From NCBI GenBank assembly GCA_016866735.1, contig VGLL01000006.1:1-24160 (forward strand): a stretch of 24,160 nucleotides of DNA, written 5' to 3'. A model generated the notes under the pieces. That model was not told the DNA's origin. It did no database searches and saw nothing but the letters and a program-made list of their open reading frames with translations. This document shows positions 6,361 to 12,284 of this stretch, piece by piece; position 1 is the first letter of the stretch; each line of letters opens with the position of its first letter. Source of the stretch: Candidatus Shapirobacteria bacterium (GTDB lineage Bacteria > Patescibacteriota > Microgenomatia > VGLL01). A program made the position numbers and the translations under genes.

Positions 6361-7476
6361 ATGGAAGAGAAAGATTATTGGTTAGCGTTTTCGGCTTTTC
6401 CGGGAGTAGGACCCAAAAAGTTTAAGCTGCTCCTTGATCATTTTGGCTCAGCTCGGAAAGCTTGGGAGGCGCCGGAAACGGAACTTTTGAATCTGCCTCT
6501 TGGAAAGAAATTAATAACCTCTTTTTTCGGTTTTAGGAAAAGTTTTACTCCGGAGGTTAATACAAAACGATTGAAAGAGAAGAGATTGTTCGCCATTTGT
6601 TTAGAGGAAGAAAATTACCCAAAGCTTTTAAAAGAGATAGAGAATCCGCCGCCAGTTATTTATGCATATAGTATGAAGTATGGAGCATATAATATAGGGG
6701 AATTATTTGAGAAACCGGCCATTGCGGTAGTAGGAACAAGGAAAGTGACGGCGTACGGGCGACAGGTGACAGAGATGCTGGTAGCTGACTTAGTTGCGGC
6801 GGGTTTGGTTATCACCTCTGGCTTGATGTATGGGATTGATGAGGTTGGGGAGCTGGCGGCGATGGAAAATGGGGGCGAGACGATTGGCGTTTGGGCGGGG
6901 GGACTGGATACCCTTTTTCTTACCGGCAGGGGGCAATTAGCTAAAGAAGTTATTAAGAAGGGAGCGATTATTTCCGAATTTCCCTTGGGATTATCGCCAT
7001 CCAAGGGAACTTTTCCGGCGCGTAATCGGATTGTTTCTGGTTTATCTCTAGGTGTTTTAATGATCGAGGGGACTTCTGATAGCGGGGCGCTTATTACGGC
7101 CGATTACGCTGTTAAACAGAACCGTAAGGTTTTTGCCGTTCCCGGGCCGATTACTGTTGCCCAAAGCGCCGGTACAACTAAACTCCTAAAATCTGGAGCG
7201 AAACTTGTCGCCAATGTCAATGATATACTGGAAGAGTTAAAAATTGCTAACGGGAGGCAAATTTTGGCGGCGGGGAAAATTTTGCCGGATGACAAAAACG
7301 AGGCGGTTATTCTAGAACTACTGGAAAATGAAGGGAAGCATGTTGATGAGATTATTAAAAAAAGCGGAATGGGGGCGGGAAAAATCGCCGGCATTTTGAC
7401 TTTGATGGAAATAAAAGGGAAAATAAGAAACTTGGGGGGAAAGTATGAACTTAATTATCGTCGAATCACCAACTAA
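6361..7476 (+). CDS. dprA: DNA-processing protein DprA
   Basis: DprA binds incoming single-stranded DNA in the cytoplasm and loads RecA during natural transformation. The 371-residue protein has an N-terminal helix-hairpin-helix region (5-55). The Rossmann-like DprA core has VGTRKVTAYG (124-133), SGLMYGID (153-160), ARNRIVSG (220-227) and SGALITA (241-247). A C-terminal winged helix (about 310-365) follows. The usual SGxARGID is SGLMYGID here. Residues 101-115 are an extra loop encoded by degenerate 7-bp repeats. The ATG at 6361 has a GAGG site and follows the previous stop by 6 nt. The gene overlaps topA by 32 nt. With no other competence genes in view, its role in DNA uptake is inferred from the family. 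Confidence 0.95.
   Translation: MEEKDYWLAFSAFPGVGPKKFKLLLDHFGSARKAWEAPETELLNLPLGKKLITSFFGFRKSFTPEVNTKRLKEKRLFAICLEEENYPKLLKEIENPPPVIYAYSMKYGAYNIGELFEKPAIAVVGTRKVTAYGRQVTEMLVADLVAAGLVITSGLMYGIDEVGELAAMENGGETIGVWAGGLDTLFLTGRGQLAKEVIKKGAIISEFPLGLSPSKGTFPARNRIVSGLSLGVLMIEGTSDSGALITADYAVKQNRKVFAVPGPITVAQSAGTTKLLKSGAKLVANVNDILEELKIANGRQILAAGKILPDDKNEAVILELLENEGKHVDEIIKKSGMGAGKIAGILTLMEIKGKIRNLGGKYELNYRRITN
6664..6697 (+). repeat. Degenerate 7-bp repeat insert in dprA
   Basis: AGTATGA (6670), AGTATGG (6677), AGCATAT (6684) and AATATAG (6691) follow one another at a 7-bp period, after a GCATAT at 6664. They encode the extra loop YSMKYGAYNIG between the N-terminal domain and the Rossmann core. Confidence 0.55.
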
Positions 7477-9487
7477 GGCTAAGACACTATCTAGGTTTCT
7501 GGGATCTGATTTTCGGATCGAGGCGACGATGGGGCATATTCGCGATTTACCCGAGAAGAAAATCGGCATCAAGACGGATAAAGATTTTGAGCCGCAATAT
7601 ATTTTAATTCCCGGCAAGAAAGAAATCACAGAGAGACTGAAAAAGCTGGCCGAGAAAGCCAAAAAAGTTTATTTGGCGACCGACCCGGATCGAGAAGGAG
7701 AAGCGATCGCTTGGCACGTGAGCCAGATAATTGGAGGAGTAGATGAATGGAAAAGTAGAAAAAAAACAAAATCCTCTACTCATCCGCTCATCCATTCATC
7801 CATTCCTCAACGGATTACTTTCCACGAAATCACCAAATCAGCGATAGATCAGGCTCTAGAAAATCCTCGTGAGATTGATATGGATTTGGTTGATGCCCAG
7901 GCAGCGCGACGCATTCTTGACCGCATCGTTGGCTATAAGCTCTCACCGCTTTTATGGTTTAAAATCCGGCGCGGACTATCGGCCGGTCGGGTGCAGTCGG
8001 TAGCCGTTCGCTTAATCGTTGATCGGGAGCGGGAAATCGAAAAATTCGTTCCGGTAGAATATTGGGAAATTTTTGCCGACTTGAAAAAACATTTAGGCGG
8101 CAAGTTGCCAGAGGCGCCGATCTTTCAGGCAAAACTGGCCAAGAAAAACGGGCAGACCTGCGAAATCCACCGCCAGGATGAAGCGCGAGCAGTTGTCGAG
8201 GAGTTAAACGGAGCCGGTTATGAGATTCAAGGAAAAGAAAAAAAGGAAGTAAAAAGATATCCTGCGCCACCCTTTACGACCTCGACTTTGCAGCAGACCG
8301 CGGCCATCCGACTCGGATGGCCGGCAAAAAAAACCATGCAAGTAGCGCAAAGCCTCTACGAAAAAGGCCTCATCACCTATCACCGAACCGATTCGACTAA
8401 TATTGCCAAGGAGGCGATTTTTGCCTGCCGGGATTTTATTAAGAGTAATTACGGAGAGCCATTTTTGCCGTCCTCCCCTCGGTTTTATAAGACAAAATCT
8501 AAGGTTGCTCAAGAGGCACACGAGGCGATTAGGCCGACGGCGGTCGGCCAAATCTCAAATCTCAAATCTCAAATCTCAAATCTTGACGAAAATAAATTAT
8601 ACGATTTAATCTGGAAGCGATTTGTGGCTTGCCAGATGGCCGAAGCGATTTTTGATGAGACGAAAGTGCTGGTTCTGGCGACCGCGACCGCTAATCACTA
8701 TTTATTAGAATCCTTAGGTAAGATACTGAAATTTGCTGGTTGGCTGAGTGTTTATGGCAAAGAGGAAGGAGACGAGGAAGGCGAAATTAATCTGCCTCCG
8801 TTGGCAATTGGCGAGGAATTAGACTTAGTGAAAATAGAACCTCTGCAAAAGTTCACTCTGCCGCCGGCTCGCTACACCGAGGCTTCCCTGATTAGGGCGC
8901 TGGAAGAAAGAGGTATTGGCCGGCCATCTACCTATGCGCCGACTATCTCGACCATTCAGGAGAGACAATATGTCGAAAAAATGGAAGGAAAATTTCGTCC
9001 GACCTCGCTCGGAACGACTGTCAACGATTTTTTGGTGGATTATTTTGCGGAGATTGTTGACTACGCTTTTACGGCTCACATGGAGGACGATTTGGATGAA
9101 ATCGCAAACGGCAAAAAAGAGCGGGTACCGGTGATTCGAGAATTCTATGTTCCCTTTAATACCAAGCTGATTAGTGTTTCCCGAGTGGCCGAGAGAGTAA
9201 AAGTGGAGACGGAAGTGACAGAAGAAAATTGTCCCAAGTGTGGCTCGCCCCTGGTCGTGAGAATTGGCAGATTCGGCAAGTTTCTTTCCTGTTCGAAATT
9301 CCCCGAGTGTCGTTTTACCAAGGCTTATTTGCGCCAAGCTGGCTTTGCCTGCGAGAAGTGCGGGGAGCCGATGGTTTTGAGAAAGAGCAAAAAAGGGAAA
9401 AGTTTTTACGGCTGTTCTACCTGGCCGAAATGTGATTTTGCCACCTGGAGGAAGCCAAGAGGTGAGAAAGAAGGAGCTTCGGCATGA
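7445..9487 (+). CDS. topA: DNA topoisomerase I (type IA)
   Basis: This 680-residue type IA topoisomerase relaxes negative supercoils by cutting one strand. The Toprim domain starts IIVESPTKAKT (Glu7) and has DPDRE with Asp80, Asp82 and Glu84 for metal. The active-site tyrosine is Tyr312 in TYHRTDS, with Arg314 two residues on. Two C-terminal four-Cys zinc fingers follow (about 596-622 and 636-663). The ATG at 7445 lies within the end of dprA and has a GGGGGG-type ribosome site. Two repeat inserts are present: residues 101-122 (8-bp units with an inverted repeat) and 368-381 (CAAATCT x5). They lie outside the catalytic motifs. The gene overlaps folD by ATGA. Confidence 0.97.
   Translation: MNLIIVESPTKAKTLSRFLGSDFRIEATMGHIRDLPEKKIGIKTDKDFEPQYILIPGKKEITERLKKLAEKAKKVYLATDPDREGEAIAWHVSQIIGGVDEWKSRKKTKSSTHPLIHSSIPQRITFHEITKSAIDQALENPREIDMDLVDAQAARRILDRIVGYKLSPLLWFKIRRGLSAGRVQSVAVRLIVDREREIEKFVPVEYWEIFADLKKHLGGKLPEAPIFQAKLAKKNGQTCEIHRQDEARAVVEELNGAGYEIQGKEKKEVKRYPAPPFTTSTLQQTAAIRLGWPAKKTMQVAQSLYEKGLITYHRTDSTNIAKEAIFACRDFIKSNYGEPFLPSSPRFYKTKSKVAQEAHEAIRPTAVGQISNLKSQISNLDENKLYDLIWKRFVACQMAEAIFDETKVLVLATATANHYLLESLGKILKFAGWLSVYGKEEGDEEGEINLPPLAIGEELDLVKIEPLQKFTLPPARYTEASLIRALEERGIGRPSTYAPTISTIQERQYVEKMEGKFRPTSLGTTVNDFLVDYFAEIVDYAFTAHMEDDLDEIANGKKERVPVIREFYVPFNTKLISVSRVAERVKVETEVTEENCPKCGSPLVVRIGRFGKFLSCSKFPECRFTKAYLRQAGFACEKCGEPMVLRKSKKGKSFYGCSTWPKCDFATWRKPRGEKEGASA
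7742..7807 (+). repeat. Hairpin-forming 8-bp repeat insert in topA
   Basis: Four units follow one another from 7776: CTACTCAT, CCGCTCAT, CCATTCAT and CCATTCCT. Upstream, GATGAATGG (7742-7750) is the exact reverse complement of CCATTCATC (7792-7800), and AGTAG (7754-7758) pairs with CTACT (7776-7780). The insert encodes a hydrophilic loop within the Toprim region. Confidence 0.75.
8549..8583 (+). repeat. Five perfect CAAATCT tandem units in topA
   Basis: CAAATCT is repeated five times without error over 35 bp. It is read in frame as QISNLKSQISNL, a seven-residue period. Because 7 bp is not a multiple of three, gain or loss of one unit would shift the topA frame. Confidence 0.9.
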
Positions 9488-10419
9488 GCGCGGCCATTTT
9501 TGCTGGTCGTAAATTAGCGGCTGAGAAAGAAAAATTTTTAGAAGAAGAGTTTGCTAATCTTCGAGAAAAAGGGATTATCCCTAAACTCGTTTTTATTTTA
9601 GTGGGGGAGAACAGCGAGGCGGAATCTTATGTTCGATTAAAGGAGAAGGCGGCGAAAAGACTGGGGGTAAATTTTGAGATTAAAAAATTTGCCGAGGACC
9701 AGGAGGAGGCGATTGTATCATATATTAATATATGCTACAACGACCCGAAAGTTACGGGAATCACTTTTGAATATCCCTTGCCGGGTGATTTGGAGAAAAC
9801 CTTGCCTTGTTTTTTGCCGCCGGGAAAAGACATTGATTGTCTTTGTCCGGAGAATCTGGGACGGCTAGTGTTGGGAGACTACTTTGTTTTTCCCTCAACA
9901 GTATGGGCGATTTTGGAAGTGCTAAGTATAGCTATAGGCGGGGCGGTTCGTGATACCTCGCTCGACTCGGTGAAATATTCCTCCTCGCTTCGCTCGGAGT
10001 TGGCTTTCAATCTCGCTCGCGAGGATCACCTCACCGCCCTTAGAGATTTTCTCCGCGGCAAGAATGTTTGCCTGGTTGGTTGGGGGACTTTGGTGGGACG
10101 GCCATTAGCATTAGTGTTAAAGAATTTGGGGACAACCTTAACTATTTGTGATAGTAAGACGAAGGATTTAGCCGCTAAAACTTTATCAGCGCAGATTTTA
10201 ATTTCTGCTACTGGCATTGCCGGCTTAATCAAAAAAGAAATGGTTAAGCCTGGCGCGATTGTTATCGATGTTGGTTATCCAAAGCCGGATGTTGAGGTAG
10301 GCGTAGCCGAAGTTGCCTCATTTCTTGCGCCCGTTCCTGGCGGCATTGGCCCGGTTTCCATAACCTGTCTTTTCGAAAATCTGTTAGAATTTTCCTTATC
10401 GAATGAAACCAAAAGGTAA
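9484..10419 (+). CDS. folD: FolD-like methylene-tetrahydrofolate dehydrogenase/cyclohydrolase, divergent
   Basis: FolD interconverts methylene-, methenyl- and formyl-tetrahydrofolate in the cytoplasm. The 311-residue protein keeps the catalytic Lys53 in YVRLK, KDID with Asp116 and Asp118, and a C-terminal PGGIGPVS. Several usual residues differ. The Gln of VQLPLP is Glu96 (FEYPLP), the PCTP motif is PSTV (137-140), and the NADP loop GRSxxVGxP is GWGTLVGRP (199-207). About 35 extra residues (about 150-185) from a CTCGCT-rich insert lie before the nucleotide-binding domain. The start overlaps topA by ATGA with AAGGAG upstream, and a glycosyltransferase start lies within its last codons. It may be an active but unusual FolD, may use NAD, or may be decaying. 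Confidence 0.85.
   Translation: MSAAIFAGRKLAAEKEKFLEEEFANLREKGIIPKLVFILVGENSEAESYVRLKEKAAKRLGVNFEIKKFAEDQEEAIVSYINICYNDPKVTGITFEYPLPGDLEKTLPCFLPPGKDIDCLCPENLGRLVLGDYFVFPSTVWAILEVLSIAIGGAVRDTSLDSVKYSSSLRSELAFNLAREDHLTALRDFLRGKNVCLVGWGTLVGRPLALVLKNLGTTLTICDSKTKDLAAKTLSAQILISATGIAGLIKKEMVKPGAIVIDVGYPKPDVEVGVAEVASFLAPVPGGIGPVSITCLFENLLEFSLSNETKR
9719..9734 (+). repeat. Perfect 16-bp AT palindrome inside folD
   Basis: CATATATT-AATATATG is a perfect palindrome, extended by GTA...TAC with one mismatch on each side. It is read through as coding sequence in a helix before the folate-site motif. Confidence 0.55.
9946..10035 (+). repeat. CTCGCT-rich in-frame insert in folD
   Basis: The segment contains CTCGCTCGACTCGG, CTCGCTTCGCTCGG and CTCGCTCGCGAGG-like pieces. 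It encodes Ser/Leu/Arg-rich residues absent from the standard FolD layout. It resembles a short repeat insertion rather than conserved protein. Confidence 0.55.
10382..10390 (+). promoter_or_regulatory. Possible internal extended -10 promoter for the glycosyltransferase
   Basis: TGTTAGAAT lies in the 3' end of folD and ends 12 nt before the ATG at 10403. It resembles the TGCTAGAAT element before the patatin gene. No -35 box is clear. Confidence 0.4.
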
Positions 10420-11635
10420 GATTTTAATTTTGGCGAATGAATTTTATCCCCAAATTTGTGTTGGCGGATTGGGGAAATTTGTGGCGGGGATAGATAAGGG
10501 TTTAAGTAATAATGGTTGGGAGGTAAGAAACTTTATCGCCTCCAAAAAAGATAATATATATTTGCCTTATTACTCGGCTGAAAACGAAAAAAGGAGTAAG
10601 ACTTTAGCCCGTAAGGCTTGGTTTTGGTGCTCCCAACACTCTTGGTTTCCGGATTGGCTTTGGACACAGGATTTCGAGGGAATTTACGAAGCAGAGGAAT
10701 GGCGGAAATCCTCCAAGGGGAGGGGTAGAATTATTTGGACGATTCATAATCCCGTAACATTAAATGGCGCGACAGGTTATGGCTACGGCTATGCCAATCA
10801 AGAAGGAGAAGGTGAACCGATTGACTGGGGGAATGACTTTTTTGATTTTGCTGGTTTATTAAGGCGGGGAATGGCGGCAGCGGATTTAGTGACGACCGTC
10901 TCGCCGACTTTTGCCAGGGAACTTGACGGCTTTCTTTCTTTGAGTAAAGACGAAAAGATTATAGGGATAAATAACGGCATTGACAAAAGCGAGTGGGATC
11001 CTTACCGCGACTCGCTTTTAGGATTTAGATTGAGAGGCAACTGGGTTGAGTTTAAGAAGATCAATAGGGAAATTTTGCAAGCCCTTTTTGGTTTGCCCCC
11101 AAAAGAGGTGCCTGTTTTTGCCTTTGTCTCTCGCCTGGTTCCCCAAAAAGGAATAGAGCTTTTAACCAAGGCCTTGCCAGAATTTTTGGGAAAAAACGAA
11201 ATGCAACTTGTTATTGTGGGTCAAGGTTTGGCGAAATACCACCGCTTTTTCACCGAATTGAAACTTGCCTTTCCCGATAAAGTCGGGCTTTCTTTGGGGG
11301 CCGATTTTTCCCTGCCGCACCAGGTTTTTGCCGGCGCTGACTTTCTGCTTTTGCCTTCGCTAAGCGAGCCGTTCGGGATTGTCGTCGCCGAGGCGAGAAG
11401 TTATGGTGCGGTGCCGCTGGTTCGCCGCACCGGCGGGCTGGCGGATCAGGTTGCAGACGGAATTAACGGCTTGAGCTTTAATAAATTCGAAAGCGAGTCT
11501 CTTTCCGCAAAAATCTCCCAAGCTCTTAAGCTTTGGCAAACAGATTGGTGGTGGCAGGTAAGTTCTAGCGGTAAGAATCGGGTAGAGGATTGGCAAGGCG
11601 TCGCCCGTAACTACGAAGACCTCCTAATTCATTAA
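10403..11635 (+). CDS. Glycogen/starch synthase-like glycosyltransferase (GT5/GT4)
   Basis: The 410-residue cytoplasmic enzyme has the two-Rossmann GT-B fold. The N-terminal VGGLG (20-24) matches the KxGGLG donor/acceptor loop of glycogen synthases. The C-terminal half has NGIDKSEWDP (191-200), SRLVPQKG (243-250), SEPFG (321-325) with the conserved Glu322, and RTGGLAD (342-348). These are typical of GT5 enzymes, which transfer glucose from ADP- or UDP-glucose to an alpha-glucan. At 410 residues it is shorter than the usual 470-500, so another glycan acceptor is possible. The start lies 17 nt before the folD stop, in another frame. No other glycogen genes are near. Confidence 0.88.
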   Translation: MKPKGKILILANEFYPQICVGGLGKFVAGIDKGLSNNGWEVRNFIASKKDNIYLPYYSAENEKRSKTLARKAWFWCSQHSWFPDWLWTQDFEGIYEAEEWRKSSKGRGRIIWTIHNPVTLNGATGYGYGYANQEGEGEPIDWGNDFFDFAGLLRRGMAAADLVTTVSPTFARELDGFLSLSKDEKIIGINNGIDKSEWDPYRDSLLGFRLRGNWVEFKKINREILQALFGLPPKEVPVFAFVSRLVPQKGIELLTKALPEFLGKNEMQLVIVGQGLAKYHRFFTELKLAFPDKVGLSLGADFSLPHQVFAGADFLLLPSLSEPFGIVVAEARSYGAVPLVRRTGGLADQVADGINGLSFNKFESESLSAKISQALKLWQTDWWWQVSSSGKNRVEDWQGVARNYEDLLIH

Positions 11636-11640
11636 AAACC

Positions 11641-11657
11641 ATATACTGATCAGTATA
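11641..11657. repeat. Palindrome core shared with the tmk upstream site
   Basis: TATACTGA-TCAGTATA (11642-11657) is a perfect 16-bp palindrome. With the preceding A it is identical over 17 bp to 17469-17485. Here the flanks are not complementary. It lies 5 nt after the glycosyltransferase stop. Confidence 0.85.
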
Positions 11658-11711
11658 CCGAGTTTAATGCTATAGCCAGATTTTGCGTTTTTTTGATTAT
11701 GGTTTTGGGCC

Positions 11712-11741
11712 TTGACAGACTCGTAGGCCGAGGAGTATCTT
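11712..11741 (+). promoter_or_regulatory. Promoter of the coiled-coil gene
   Basis: TTGACA (11712-11717) is a perfect -35 box and TATCTT (11736-11741) a fair -10 box, with an 18-bp spacer. The ATG at 11750 follows the -10 by 8 nt, implying a leaderless transcript. Confidence 0.6.
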
Positions 11742-11749
11742 TTTGATTA

Positions 11750-12151
11750 ATGGCGAAACAATTAGTTAATGATTTACCGGCCACTAGAGGCGACCTCGCC
11801 CAATTGAAGGCCGATCTTACGGATGAAATAACGTCCGTCAAGACCAATGTTAAGGCTCTCAATGGCGATGTTAAGACTCTCAAGGGTGATGTGTCTTTTC
11901 TCGGGGGCAAAGTAGCTAACTTAGAAGTCAATTTTACCAGTCTTAGGAACGAGCTTACCGCCTTTCGAGAAGAGACTAATAAGAGATTTGATTTGGTAAT
12001 GAACCATATTGATGGCCTGGCTAAACTCGTCAAGGAGGCGATTGAACAGTTTTCCCTGCACAAGCTTACCCATCAAAGAGACAAAGAGCAATTAGAAAAT
12101 CACGAAGGCCGCCTCTCCCGCCTCGAATCCGCCATTTTTCCACAAGCCTAA
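11750..12151 (+). CDS. Coiled-coil protein, unknown function
   Basis: This 133-residue protein has no membrane segment or catalytic motif. Residues about 15-120 are nearly continuous coiled coil with a clear seven-residue repeat: VKTNVKA, LNGDVKT, LKGDVSF, LGGKVAN, LEVNFTS. At DNA level the unit GTTAAGRCTCTCAA recurs at about 11849 and 11870, so part of the coil arose by duplication. Small coiled-coil proteins of this kind are common next to phage tail, cell-wall or unknown genes, and no specific family can be claimed. It has its own promoter with the ATG 8 nt after the -10. It probably forms homo-oligomers in the cytoplasm. Confidence 0.75.
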   Translation: MAKQLVNDLPATRGDLAQLKADLTDEITSVKTNVKALNGDVKTLKGDVSFLGGKVANLEVNFTSLRNELTAFREETNKRFDLVMNHIDGLAKLVKEAIEQFSLHKLTHQRDKEQLENHEGRLSRLESAIFPQA

Positions 12152-12221
12152 ATCTTCAACAAAATATTAAAAACCGCCTTAAGGATTAGATAAAAGCATT
12201 TAATTAGGAGCAGGTTTTTTG

Positions 12222-12275
12222 ATGGCAAAAAGGGCCTTCTTGTTAAATAATCGTCTATCGAGTATGCTGGGGTAG
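12222..12275 (+). CDS. Possible 17-codon leader peptide
   Basis: ATG at 12222 is preceded by a Shine-Dalgarno-like AGGAG (12206-12210). The frame reads MAKRAFLLNNRLSSMLG and stops at TAG 12273-12275, 9 nt before the ATG of the large fusion gene. It could be a leader peptide that couples or attenuates translation of that gene. A chance frame is also possible; no conservation can be checked here. A weak -35/-10 pair (TTGTTA at 12240, TATGCT at 12263) lies inside it and would be an alternative source of the fusion transcript. Confidence 0.3.
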   Translation: MAKRAFLLNNRLSSMLG

Positions 12276-12284
12276 GAAATTGCC

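Noticed and set aside
8204..8551. Minus-strand frames inside topA, glyA and the ATPase genes
   Set aside because: They lie fully opposite genes with clear catalytic motifs and have no ribosome sites or recognisable domains.
8549..8583. CRISPR array
   Set aside because: The units are 7 bp with no spacers between them, and no cas genes are present. It is a simple tandem repeat.
11641..11657. Insertion-sequence ends defined by the two shared palindromes
   Set aside because: The 5.8 kb between them holds housekeeping and enzyme genes with no transposase, and no target duplication is seen.
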